A stretch of DNA of 64,000 bases, taken from NCBI GenBank assembly GCA_002118135.1, contig BDIU01000083.1:105496-169495 (forward strand), read 5' to 3'. The translations under genes and the position numbers were made by a program. The notes beneath the pieces are model-generated. The model did no database searches. It was not told the DNA's origin and saw nothing but the letters and a program-made list of their open reading frames with translations. Below, one piece after another: positions 50,075 to 61,345 of the stretch. This DNA is from Trebouxia sp. TZW2008 (Eukaryota > Chlorophyta > Trebouxiophyceae > Trebouxiales > Trebouxiaceae). Numbering within the stretch: the stretch's first letter is position 1; each line of letters starts with the position of its first letter.

Positions 50075-50692
50075 ATGGAGTGAGGCATGGGGTTGCTGAG
50101 GCTGTTGAGACTGCATAATGTCACGCGGCAATGCTGGCAGGGCCCCTGATTTTTTTTAAGATCTGCATGTTGCAACCTTTCATATGCAAAACAAGCGTCA
50201 AGGACCATGAGCCCCCTTGAGCTGAAAGCTACATTCACAGCAGAAGATGCTGCAGTTAAGATAGGCACAGTTGCACGGCAGTCATTTGCAGCTCTCTGCA
50301 TCGAATGTTAGGATTCTCCAGTTATGCCTCGTCGCATCTGAGAAGAAACAGCCGTGTCTGTGTCCTTGCTGCAGCCACCTAACGTCACCCGATTGCAAGG
50401 CGAATGTAGCTGCAGTCCAGGCAGAAGGGTCATGGAATGGATGCGCCCATTGACATGGCTGAACTTCGTCTCATCCGAGACTATGCAGCTCCTGTGCTGA
50501 AACAAAGCGCTGAGCCAGGTCTGGACGAATCGGCAAGCTGAGCATCTTGGACACATCTACGGCTGCAGACAACGCCGTCAAACCAGCCGCAGAGCTGTCG
50601 CCGTGTGCTTGACACCACCTCAAGCTTGAGGCTGTTTCGCCGTCTGTGGCTTTGTTGCCAGTAGTAGTACGTACGTTACGCTGGATCACACC
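50075..50692. other. Intergenic region between CSDE1-like gene and coiled-coil ORF
   Basis: No gene recognised. It should contain the CSDE1 3' UTR and the promoter of the next gene. Confidence 0.4.
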
Positions 50693-51211
50693 ATGACGAA
50701 AGTCAGTCGCGATCAGCTATGCAAGGAGCTTGAAAAAAGCTATCAGAATAACGGCGACCTAAAGTATCAGTTGCAGGTTGAGAAGCTGAAACGTGAAGTG
50801 GCTGAACAGAAACGTGAGGTGGCTGAACAGAAGACAGACAAGCTCAGACTGGAACACGAAGTGTACAGGCTCACCAATCAACCTTCCAGCAACACTGGCA
50901 GTGCACAAAAACGCCCCTTGAGAAGCAACAGCAGTAGAAGCATGGAGGAAGATGAAGAAGGAATGCATGACCATTGTCAAGAGAGAAAGCACAAAAAGGT
51001 CAAGACTGAACGTGCTGTTGATTATGGCGCTGTACTCCAGGATGTTGAAGCAGAGCACTTGAACAAACTTGGCAGCATCCTGAAGCATGACTCAACCCTG
51101 GAAGAGACGAAAAGATGGTGCTACAAGAGTGATGTCTTGTTTCCATCAAGCATCAGAAAGGCTGACATGTACACCATGCTGAGCAGAGCATACCATGCCA
51201 AAGGTGATTGA
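50693..51211 (+). CDS. Intronless coiled-coil protein, unknown function
   Basis: Single-exon frame of 172 aa from ATG 50693 to TGA 51211. Residues about 8-60 form a charged coiled coil with an internal duplication (KREVAEQ twice), followed by an acidic patch (MEEDEEG) and a Lys/Arg-rich stretch (ERKHKKVKTE) that could be a nuclear localisation signal. The C-terminal half (VLQDVEAEHLNKLGSILKHD) looks helical. The family was not recognised. The lack of introns is unlike all neighbours and may mean a retrocopy, a recent gene or a transferred gene. Confidence 0.6.
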   Translation: MTKVSRDQLCKELEKSYQNNGDLKYQLQVEKLKREVAEQKREVAEQKTDKLRLEHEVYRLTNQPSSNTGSAQKRPLRSNSSRSMEEDEEGMHDHCQERKHKKVKTERAVDYGAVLQDVEAEHLNKLGSILKHDSTLEETKRWCYKSDVLFPSSIRKADMYTMLSRAYHAKGD

Positions 51212-51808
51212 ACTGAAGCGCAGCAGTTCAGATTGATCAGTGAACCAAGCGACACAAGACAAAGACGTGCAAGATTGCCCTGGTTACTAATAGTATCTTG
51301 TTCTGCATGTATTGCTTCAAGTTCTTGTGCACAGACATCTGCTGTTTTAGAAGTGTAAATTTGCTAATACAGCAGGTGGCTTTGCATACAGCTCTTTTGG
51401 AATTGGCAACACAGGCACAAACACATTCACGCAAGTGACAAAATGCCTTGTCTACTGATGCTTCCTTTGCAAACAGATTTGAGCAATTCTTGCATGTGAC
51501 ATGCAACATGAGCAGAACCGTTTTGGTCTGATGCCTGCCAATAAGGCACTGTAAAGATTTTCAGAGATCCCGTAACAAACTCAACTCATGCAAGTCCTGA
51601 AACAGAAGCACGTTTCAACCAAGAAGATCGCGCAAAGGGTGCAACAACTGACACAACAAGAGTCAAGCAAACAGATCACAGAGTAAAACTCAGCAAACCA
51701 CAACAATGCTATCTACCTAGTGAGCTAGTACTTCAAATGCTTAGGCTTCACAAGCTCAAGCTCACAGACAAGTTTGCCTGGCAAAAATGTCTCAACATCA
51801 ATGTGGTG
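51212..51808. other. Convergent intergenic region
   Basis: 3' regions of the coiled-coil ORF (+) and EngB (-). Nothing else seen. Confidence 0.4.
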
Positions 51809-53041
51809 TCAGTTGTCATGTTCCTGTTGCCACAAGGCACGTAGTGATGCGACGTGGCTTAGCAATTCTTGCCGTCCCATATCCTTCAGCGAGCTGGTTT
51901 CTAGAGTGAATGGCAAATGCTCCCAATCTTTCAACATTGTGTTTTGGAAGGCCTTCATGTTTTCTTTGGGTGTTGGGACGCCCTTTTTCTTCTTGTCCAA
52001 TTTTGTGAAGACAATAGTGAAAGGTACTTGTGAGCTTGCTAGCCAGTTAGCGCACTGCAAATCTATTTCTGTCGGGGGTATGCTGGCATCTATCAGCAGC
52101 AACACATTTGCTAGTGTATCCCTGTTCAGCAGGTAATCCTTTGTGAAATTGTTCCACTCTAGCCTTGTCTCCTTGGATCTTTTTGCATACCTGCAGTCAA
52201 GAACAGCTATAAGTGCAGAAGGTAAAGTATGCTGTCAGGTATGTGCAGCATGGTCTGTCTGAAAGCCATCGTTGTGAATATGTGCATTTGGACTGCCAGG
52301 TAGCAACATACGACATCCTTGCATACTGAGTCTGCAGCAGCGCATGCATTCAAAGCAATTTCTAGTAGCTGCTGCTTGTATATGCACAACAAGCCTACTT
52401 ACCCATAGCCTGGGAGGTCGACCAAGTACCAGGTGCTGTTGATTATGAAGTGGTTGATACACTTTGTTTTGCCTGCGGTACGCTGCACGTATTAGCTGAC
52501 TGACAAAACCGCAGAATAGCTTTTGGGCTTCAAGCTCATGGGCACCTGGAGTCTTTGAGATCTGTGCCAGGCTCTTCTTGCCTGTCAGCATGTTGATGAG
52601 GGAGGATTTGCCGACATTTGACCTGCCTATGACTGCAAACTCAGGATGCTTGGCAGGTGGACAGTCCTTTACAGCTGTGCTGCTTTTGACGAAGTCAGCT
52701 GTCTTGACTCGGGTGAAAGTCGGCGCCGGTAACACTATCGACTCCGAAGGTACCAAAGCTTCAGGTTCTTTGACTTCCTCGTCCCAGTCAAGCGTGTCGT
52801 CTGTAGCTGCAACTGATCTCTCTCGAGGAGGCGCGAGGCCGGCTCTGGCGGTGACTTTCGGGGTGCCGCAAATGTGGCGAGCAGTACGTTGATGACTTAG
52901 CAACCTGGCTGAGCTGAGCTCGTTTCTGCCGGCAGTCCTCGCTCTACAACTGCCGAGATAGGTCAAGCAGCGTTTATGGCCGGCGGTACCTCGAAACGCG
53001 GCTTGCACACACACCTGCCGCAAGCTACAGATAAACGACAT
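51809..53041 (-). CDS. engB: Organelle-targeted ribosome-biogenesis GTPase EngB/YihA
   Basis: TRAFAC GTPase needed for large-subunit assembly of bacterial-type ribosomes, here probably in plastid or mitochondrion. Three exons, 315 aa, in phase: 53041-52546, 52472-52403, 52190-51809. An N-terminal extension of about 120 residues, rich in Arg/Ser/Ala, serves as a likely transit peptide plus linker. G1 is GRSNVGKS (139-146), TPG follows as switch I, G3 is DLPGYGYA (from 184), then [29 protein letters not shown]4 TKLDK and G5 ETSS. The order and spacing are typical of EngB. The start is the ATG before SFICSLRQV. Confidence 0.95.
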
Positions 53042-53760
53042 GAACTGCCTATCAAGCCTTATCTGAGCAAGGTAGCGCGTGAAACACTGTTCACCTGCAG
53101 CGAGTCTGCTTGTCTACGAACGCACGGGACTGTCACGGGAACCACATGGCTTGAGCGGCTTGCATCTGCAAAGTCCTGCACAGCTGCTTAAAGCTCAATG
53201 CATCTTGCGCTTGCTTTGAGGGCTGCCAGCCGAACAGAAAGCTTTCAGCTGCGGCAGCCTGCACACAAGCAGCACGTACTTGCGTTTTTGACTGCTTGAT
53301 CAGCTAAATGCGAGACATGTACAGCTGTGAATGCATGCAGCCAAGCAGCCTTTTGTTTGTCACAGCAAAATGACTCGATGACAGCAAATTTTGAGTCCAT
53401 ACCATTTCAACACATGGCTTGAGCTTGCATTTGAAGTTGCCTGCGCTGAGGAAGCGCTCCCAGCCTGTGCTTTTGATACAATGCATTCAGCAGCCTGGCA
53501 GGCAGAACAGCATGGTGCCAGTGCCAGCATAACTGGCAGATTCTGATGCACGGACCTTTCAGCTGGCACAATGCTTCCACTGGACCACTGAAATGAGTGC
53601 TTAAGTTGCGGATAAGATTGTGTACTCTGTGACACCCTACTGGTTAGCTTTGCTGCATGCAATCTTGCAGATAATCTGTGTGAAAAACTACAGCAAACTT
53701 GAGTGTGTTTGAGTGTACAAGCTTGAAAAGCTATGGAAGACCACAATTCCAATGTGCAGT
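53042..53760. other. Intergenic region between EngB and CFAP210-like gene
   Basis: Holds the EngB promoter and the CFAP210 3' UTR, both on the minus strand. No gene recognised. Confidence 0.4.
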
Positions 53761-56700
53761 CTATGCCCGGCGTGTCACACTATTGCCATGTCTCTCCAGA
53801 GTGTCCATATACAGCTCCATGGGCTTGGTGTCTTTCCCTTGTCGCTTCCACTCATCAATGCAGACCTCAGCATACTTCTTGAAGGTGGCATCGTCTTCTT
53901 GGATCATCCATCGTCTTGAGGCATCCTCCTGCACACAACACACATCAACCTTCAGCCCACACACGTCAAATGCTGCAGCTGCCAATTGAATTCTTCCAAA
54001 GAAAGATAGATCGCTTATAGCAGAGACGCTGGAGGTGCATGCCTGATGGTGAACAAACATGCATGCCTGATGACGAACAAACATGCATGCGGTGCACAGG
54101 CGCTGCAACTCAGCCTTTTGAGAAGCCATGATTGATGGTTGGAAACGATTGATTGCTTCTTTACGTCCCTAGTTGGGCCTGCTGAGCCTGCCTAGCCCAC
54201 ATTTATAATGAAAGATATGCGCAAATGAAACCTTGCCCTTTCTTTTGCTGATTGAACTTGAAAACAAGACTATTGCGTAGCAAGCTAAAGCAAACACCAT
54301 CATTGCCATCTCACTGGCTCAAACAGCAAGCCAAGGGTTGCTGAGCTGATCCCCAAAATGCCATGTCTTCCTGTGCAACAGCAGCACCTATAATGTAGTG
54401 GTTGTTACTTGGCATCCTACAAAGTCTATGGGTCTGAGATCTCACCACTCCACAGCATGCTTTGGTTTGTTATCACTGGTTTGTTACAGCACCAGTGTAC
54501 AGCGTTTGGCTCACCTCATTGTCTTGTGCCTTTTGCCTGGCTGCCTTGGCCTCCTTGAGGTCGATCTGGTGCTGTAGGAAGGCAATGTACTGCTTGTTGT
54601 GCTCTAGCCTGGCTTGAGCTTCATCCACCTGTATTGCACCAGCCACCCTCACAATTAATTTGCTTGCTGACAGTTGTTGCCTGCTGGCTGCTTTGCAGCC
54701 AGCATGTTCACAATCAGACTTCAGCAGCAGCTCCAGGCTGCTGCTGGGCATGAGCCTCCTGTTATGACGCCTTGTACGTACAGCTGTCTTTCTGAATCAG
54801 GCAAAGTATCTATCTCCATGCGATGCAGACAACATGAAGCAGTAGCTGTCAGGGTGATCCTGCACCTTCATGCAACTACGCACATTAAGAAAGGATTTGT
54901 GATGATGGTCTGCATAAGCATCATGTGGGCATCAAAGAAAGCATCCACGCCTGCAGGGCTGAAGTAACCCAAAACAAGCACCAATCAGTCATCTTGCTGT
55001 TGTACCATCTTGAGCAAGGCTCACAAAGCTCTCAGTTGCCAATATGCACGGCAGAGAAGCCCCAGAGCTGATTGTGTGACGGCTGCGATGACATGGATCA
55101 AAGACGGCAAGTGTCTCGTCGCATGTATGCAGCACAGCATGCACGAGGGCGAGTAAGCCAGGCATTATTGCAGGATATGAAAGCTTCAGCGTGTTCCAGC
55201 ATTGTCTCAGGCAAAGCACTGATCCAAGGTTTATTGAAAGCAGAAAAGATGCTGACAGACCTCCTCGGCCCGCAGCTGCTTGAGACGGTCCTGCCAGTCC
55301 TTGGCAAACTGGACCTCCTCCGCCTTGCGTGCCTGTGCCAACGCTGCCTTGATCTGCATCTGCCGCTTGCGGCTCCTGCATGTCAAAGCCCACTTCAGAA
55401 TAATAGTTCACAGAAAGCCATGCGTCAATGCCGCCTGGATCTCCATCTGGCACTTGCAGCTTCTGTACATGCCACAATGAGAATTTGAATGACAACTTCA
55501 TGCAGGTTTTTTGCCTGGACGCTTTTGTTCCGCAGCGCAAGCATGCCCTAGCGCCGCATTTATCTCCATCTGCTGCAGGAACTGCACATGTGGGACCTCG
55601 TACTAGGGTGGTGTTTGCTTGGAATGTTCATTGCTCATTGAATATCTTGCATTTTCAATACAAACTTGCGCCAGTGCTGCTTTGATCTGCAGCTGCTGTT
55701 TGCTCCTGCACATATCAAAGCACACTTGGAGTGTGTTCATTGTCTGAGCTGTGACTTATACGCTGGGGTCATGACCGTCAGCATGATGCTCTCTGATCTG
55801 TCAAATTTGGCTCCGTCCTTTGTTCATGACCTCGTGTGACTGCATCATTGTATGCTGTCAGATCCACTCAAAACAGCAATGAAAAGGCCACATGGTAGCA
55901 CAACACTGCTGCACATACAACCTCATGTTTGATGCAGGATGCATACAAGCTGTATGCAAGACAACTGCAAGGGGTCAGGCACCTATGACTCCACCTCTTG
56001 CTGGCACTGAGTCAAACTTGCTGCGCTGCTGGACACACTGTTGGCTGTCACACAAGATGTATATATGCTGTACATGTAAGAAGCTTGCTGTACATGCAAG
56101 AAAGAGTCAGCAGAAATGCACCTGTCAATAAAGTCCAGCTCTTGCTGCTTCAGGCAAGCATCCCCAGCTGTCATTGCTGCTGAAACTAAACTATCAGAGT
56201 CAACACATGCATTCAGGCTAAACACGGCAAAGCAGGAACGTACCTATCAATGGATTCCAGCTCTTGTTGCCTCAGGCGAGCCTCCTCAGCAGCATTGGCC
56301 TCAGCCCGGTCCTCTGCTTCTTGGATGTCCCTCGCCAGGCGGGCATCCGTTGCTGCCTTGGCCTACACACACGCACAGCTGTGATCACTACAGATGTGGC
56401 AGCACAGCATTAGTTGTCAGGGGCAGGAGAAGGGGCGTGGCAGGGGCAAGGGCAAGGGGCAAGATGCTGACAAGGTTGTCTAAAGCTTGAGGGCAAGAAT
56501 AATGGCAACCAGGCATAGGGCAGAGTATGAGGCAGGGGCAAGTGCAAGGGCAAGGACAGGACCAACTAGGCAAAAGCAGAAGGCATAGTCATTGAGCTTG
56601 GGCGATGCAAAAGTAAGAGGGATCAGGGCTAGACCTGAAGGAAGTTGTGCTCCATGTAGTCACGCATGGCTTGCCGGCGGGCCTCCTTGGCTGCCTCCCT

Positions 56701-59700
56701 CTCTGCCTCTCTACGTTTCCTTTCCTCTGCCAGCTGAGCCTTCTTGGCAGCATATGCTGCAGCAGGCAAAAGTAAATTGCCAACTTCTGGCTGAGCAGAA
56801 AATGATCATGTCAAAGTTCAAATTCTGTGATTGCTCTCATGTTTTGCGATGGAGCCTTGCCATATGAAAACAAATGCGTCAGCACAGCACAGCACAGCAC
56901 AGCACAGCACAGCACAGCACAGCACAGCACAGCACAGCACAGCACAGCGCAGCACAGCGCAGCACAGCGCAGCACAGCACAGCACAGCACAGCACAGCAC
57001 ACCTTCAATGGCCGCATCAGCTTCCCTCTCACGCTGTGCATCCAGCTTTTTGAATTCAAGCAGGACTTCATTGGCTCTCCTTGTCTCCATGTTTGCCAGC
57101 TTGGCCCTTGCACGCATCGCCTCTTGCTGCAATCATGTGCAACGCGTGAGACGTTTGTTTGCATGTCTAAAACAAATGAATGCTGTCCACAACACAAGCT
57201 CAAGTTCTTTGCACTGCTTCCCTGTGGTTGTAACTGTCTGCAAATTGAAAGCAGAAACAGAAAGCTGGTTTAGTCACAGCTCGGTGCAGCCAGATCCGGT
57301 CTAGCCAAGGCAAACCAAAATCAATCATGCCATCAGCTACGACTAAACACAAACAGTCATGCAGCACCAGATCATGGCTGTCCCGGTGCTTCAGTCAGCA
57401 ATTTAAGCTCACCTTCTTCTGGAGCTGCTCAGCTTCCTCGATGGCCTGCTGCTTGATTTGTTCTCCTTCACGCCTGCCTGCCTCCCTGCAATGCCAAATT
57501 TCAGATCAATTTTCACCATCCTGACAAATTTAGTTTGAGCTGTCTTCTCCCCTTGCAATCTTTGTTGTAGGATATCCGGCAGCTGTTTGAAGTTGCTTGC
57601 ATCATAGCACCAGATGTGCTCAGCAGACAGTAAATCTGTGCTGAGCAAATGGCTTGTGGGATATACATGCTCTGCCTGACATGAGAAAGCATCAAGCACA
57701 TTGAAAGAAACAGATGAGACAACAGCAGGTGTACGTGATGCACTGCAGCATCCTCCTTATGCATGGACACTCAGCACAGTAGCGATCTTGCAGTACAATA
57801 GACAATGCACTGGAGAAGCATTGATTGCATTCTGATTGCAGAGGCACTTCTTGAGTACAGGCAGTCTTCCTGAGAACGACTGTACTCTGACGTCTTGAGA
57901 ATTCTGTACCTTTCAACCAGTACTAGTGTCGCTGAACTCAACTGCTTTGAGTTGCAGATCTTTTCAATTCCTCAATTTCTCAATTTCTCAATCTTTCAAT
58001 TTCTAAATCCAATTTAATGATTTATCAGAATTTCAAAATTTCGTACCTTTCAGCCAATATCCTGGCTTTGAGGTCCTCCAGCTGGCGCATCTGAGCATCA
58101 CGCTGCTGTAAGGCTTGCCTCTTTGCCTTCTGAAGCTGCGCCATCTCAGCTTCTTCCTGAGCCTGCAGACGCTTAACCTCATAAACAACAGTGCGATTGC
58201 AACTCCGCAGGGTGCAAACATACAGGGTGTGGCCCAACGCCATGCAGCTGTCATATCGCACTTGATCATGCAGACTGTCAATGCAGTATGTGCTGACCGC
58301 ATAACGAAAGCATTTTGCACATTACAATATGTTGCACTGTATCAGGCAGTGCTCCATAGCTCATGCTGACATGACACCTTGTGCTTCTGACAAAAGTGTT
58401 CACATGCCAAAATGATAAGCAATGTCTGCATCTGGTTGCAAACATTCAGCTGCAATCTTGGCACCTTCAGATATACTGATGCAAGATCAGCCAATTGACT
58501 TGACCCAGAGTGAGGTGACTGCTTGAACTTGCTTCACATGTGCCCAAGTGGTACTGCCTTGCATGCATTTCAATGTTTCCCAGCATACGTGACCACGACG
58601 ACAGAGGTATGCAAGGGCCATACCTTCAAGCGAGCAGACTGCTGCACCAAGAAAGCGTCATCCTGCTGCTTCTTGAGCGCCTTGATCTGTTGGGCGTAGT
58701 CCATTTGAGCTTTACGCTCATGCATGACATCGCTCAGCAACATCTTGCTGTGCAGAGCCTTAGGCCTGTCTGTGTCATCGTACAGCATTTTGTTGGCTGA
58801 GTTTATTTGCTTGCGCCGCAGCTCCGCCCGTTCCTCTGCGTCTTGTTCATCAATCTGCAGCATGCAGAAAGCAACAATCTGATACATGTGCCTCTTGTGG
58901 GACTGTAGTCATGCGCACATCTAAAAGCTGCATTGGTCTGGCTGTGAAAGATGCTTGTGGGGGTACAGGTGGGTACATGTACCCACACCCTTTTGGTGTA
59001 TGCACCCCTGTAAAAATGAATAAGTCATAATTAATAGTGAATAATAATAATAATAATAATAAGTCATAAGTAATAGTGAATAATAATATCCCTTAGGGTA
59101 TATAACCCTCTGGGCATGGGTGCTGCATCCTGTAGTATGGCACCTGTCAGGGTGTGGTGTCAGGCATGCCTTCACTGATCATGGCAGTGGAGCACAGGCT
59201 CACGGAAGCTGCTGAATTGCATCTACAGCAATTGCTCTTATTGAGGACATATGACTTGAGGACATCCTCAATGTATTGACAAGTCTTCCGGGAACCAATA
59301 CTTCACTCTGACTGCAGTGATGTCTCTGACAAAGAACACCTTGTTTCAAGGACAGATGTCTTGGTAACCAACGCAATCATTATATGGAGAACGCACTGTG
59401 GCTTGTAGGCAATGTGCACTGACGAGTGAGACAAAATGCGGTCAAAAGGGAGCTGTGCATTGGTGATTGCTGTGGTTGCCACGCTGATGAGACTGAGCAG
59501 AGCAGCAGCTTGCAGAAGATGGATCAATGATTGAACATTTGAGAGTAAAGCACACAAGCGTTGACTGTTCATGACAAAACAGACCAGCCCTGGTGCTCAC
59601 CAGGACGCGCTCTGCTTCTTCTGCTGCCAATCTGTCCCGCCTGGCCTGTTCTTTGGCATCCCTCCGTGCCTGCAATGAGTTATAGGATTCTCTTTTTGCT

Positions 59701-60028
59701 GTCTCTCTCCGGTCTTCAGTGTGAGCTTGCCTGTTTGAGCTTGTCTTGCTAGAGAAGAAAACACGTTATGCACAAGCAAAGCAGACCTTGCCTGTAATGT
59801 GTTTGGCCAGCGGGCGGTTCGCTGGGTGCTGAGTGCTTTCAGTCGCAATCGCTCGGCTTGCTGAGGTGTTGCTTCGCGCTGATACACCTGCGTGAGCGAG
59901 ACTCTGAGCTCAGTCCAGGCTTTCAATCAGCAAGGTCAAGTCAGAGACCAGTCGGGTCGCAACAACAGTGACACCTTCGCACGCATTGCTTCCAGCTGCG
60001 CCTCCGTGATGACTGTTGCGTTCGACAT
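53761..60028 (-). CDS. CFAP210: Ciliary coiled-coil protein, CFAP210/CCDC173-like (TPH family)
   Basis: Probable microtubule-inner protein of axonemal doublets. Twelve exons, 471 aa, in phase: 60028-59975, 59887-59792, 59669-59601, 58854-58624, 58177-58047, 57485-57413, 57126-57003, 56756-56635, 56362-56244, 55375-55261, 54628-54515, 53928-53761. The whole protein is a charged alpha-helical coiled coil. The segment DRPKALHSKMLLSDVMHERK matches the conserved KGLHSALLLTEVLKER-type motif of CCDC173, and the tail DATFKKYAEVCIDEWKRQG fits the family end. Length is close to the vertebrate protein (about 550 aa). Related TPH proteins (CFAP45, CFAP53, MNS1) are the alternatives. The intron after 59792 uses a GC donor (cag|gcaagg). 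Confidence 0.8.
54034..54092. repeat. Short tandem repeat in CFAP210 last intron
   Basis: Unit catgcctgatg followed by gaacaaacatg, present twice with a partial third. Confidence 0.75.
55420..55725 (-). pseudogene. Three decayed copies of CFAP210 exon 10
   Basis: At 55420-55480, 55545-55600 and 55665-55725 (minus strand), repeating acceptor and first codons of exon 55375-55261 (cgcaagcggcagatgcagat). The outermost copy reads gagcaaacagcagctgcaga and is well preserved. All lie 5' of the functional exon. Confidence 0.8.
56105..56162 (-). pseudogene. Decayed copy of the 3' end of CFAP210 exon 9
   Basis: It repeats LRQQELESIDR (as LKQQELDFIDR) with the donor gtgcat, downstream of the real exon end at 56244. 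Confidence 0.8.
56881..57000. repeat. (AGCAC)24 pentanucleotide microsatellite
   Basis: Exactly 120 bp of AGCAC units with scattered AGCGC variants in the right half. On the gene strand it reads (GTGCT)n and abuts the donor of the intron after CFAP210 exon 7 (57003). Confidence 0.98.
59015..59095. repeat. AT-rich (AAT)n microsatellite
   Basis: Ataat units with two copies of agtcataa-taatagtgaataataat, inside the CFAP210 intron 3. Confidence 0.9.
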
Positions 60029-60501
60029 GTCGTGTGCAGCTCGACAGTCAAAAGCAAGAGTTCACTGCAGTAACCCTGCAGATGGGAAACTGTTACAGGG
60101 GTTCGTCTAGGGCTGCGACGCGGTAGAATGTCATGGGACAGCCTTGCAGATCGAAGTGAGGGCGCGATGCTGCCGCCCTGTCAACTTTTCCTTGTCTGCC
60201 TGTGCAGACTGGCACTGCATCACGTCCTGCAGCACCACTGCTTTTGCGCTTGCAGTTACGGCGTAACCTGAATGGACTTGGCAGGAAGAAGACTAAGGGA
60301 CATGCCACATTGCAGACACACGGGTCAAAGGATGTCAGATTGGCACTCAATAAGACCACAGATAGGCTCACATCAAAGACTGTGTATTGGCGCCCCCTAG
60401 CGTCGCAGATCTTGTCCACTTGCTCACAGACTAACAGCGGGTCAAGATCTGTGCAATTTCTCCTTCCTGGCATGGTTACGTACAGCAATATTTATATATA
60501 T
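60029..60501. other. CFAP210 promoter region, no certain gene
   Basis: Open frames exist on both strands (60093-60488 - and 60202-60579 +) without family resemblance. The minus frame reads DPLLVCEQVDKICDARGRQY. It may be an unrecognised fragment. Confidence 0.35.
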
Positions 60502-60606
60502 GCAACACTGACCACTGACCATTTGCCATTACTAAGCATTTATAGTGTTATGTCATGGTTTGTCATTGGGCGTGCATGACTAAGCAGGGGAGAGACCCTT
60601 ACATAA

Positions 60607-60608
60607 NN
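60607..60608. other. Ambiguous bases NN
   Basis: The only undetermined bases in the window, inside repeat R1. They may mark a short assembly gap in repetitive DNA. Confidence 0.95.
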
Positions 60609-60871
60609 TCTATCCAGGTCAAAACACTACACTACTACCCCTGCTTCCCATACCATTTATTCTTATTTCTATTGTGATTAGTGTCATAGCACTTTATGTA
60701 GTACTGTAGTAAGTAACGCCCACCTTCCCACCTTCCCGAGAAAAGTCTGTAGAATCGGAGGTATGTGACTACTCGGGTTCTGGAGAGAGTATGTGTGGGA
60801 AGCAGCTAAGGTGGGAAGGTTACTAAAACCACGTGAAACCAGGGCCGCGCTCACATGACCCCCCTGCTTTG

Positions 60872-60887
60872 GCGCCGCTTGCGGCGC
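60872..60887. other. GC-rich palindrome in R1
   Basis: Perfect 7 bp stem gcgccgc / gcggcgc with a TT loop. Conserved exactly in R2 although the flanks have diverged. Confidence 0.85.
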
Positions 60888-61147
60888 TGCCTTTGTACAC
60901 AACCCTGGGATTCTAACATAACCCAGACAAATTCAAGCTTTTGATCTCTGCACGCAAATCTAGTGACAGCTGCACGCAGTGGCTAAAGAGGTTGTACGCA
61001 GAGCGCGCAGACTTCAGGCGCTGACGCCTCAGAGATGTGGCGCTGATCTTACAGAGGTTGTGTAACGGATTTGCCTTACGCAAAAGGGTCTTACGTAGAT
61101 GTCCGGATAGTCATTATTATGACCTATGATCCGTGACAGGTTGCACG

Positions 61148-61231
61148 CAGTTTCTGCAGAAGTTGGGGCAGAGAATCTACTGTAATTTTCAGTTTCTGCA
61201 GAAGTTGGGGCAGAGAATCTACTGTAATTTT
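61148..61231. repeat. 42 bp perfect tandem duplication
   Basis: Two identical units starting cagtttctgcagaagttggg. R2 has a single diverged copy, so the duplication is recent and specific to R1. Confidence 0.95.
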
Positions 61232-61345
61232 CAAACTTCTGGTAGGCTTACGAGAAGGTGACATAACTTTGTTGTTTTCTGCATGCAGACACGTGCAATT
61301 CCAATTTCTTTAGATTATGTCTGTTTTTTCTGTGGCTTCAGTAGG

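Larger units (their letters stand above)
60502..61327. repeat. Direct repeat R1 of the 60-63 kb island
   Basis: About 0.8 kb, beginning at the block ccactgaccatttgcc and ending agattatgtctgttt. The same order of blocks recurs at 61981-62730 (R2): ctaagcagg, cttatttctattgt, cccaccttcccaccttccc, aaaggttactaaaa-like, gcgccgcttgcggcgctg, cgcagtttctgcagaagttg, gtgcagacatgt-like. R1 holds two Ns at 60607-60608 and a 42 bp perfect tandem duplication. LTR-like in position, but no clear primer site or purine tract was seen. Confidence 0.8.

Noticed and set aside
56827..57304. Long open frames across the AGCAC array
   Set aside because: They are translations of a microsatellite and antisense of CFAP210 exon 7, not genes.
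60093..60488. Minus ORF of 131 codons upstream of CFAP210
   Set aside because: No family, no splice support, overlaps the expected promoter; kept only as a note.
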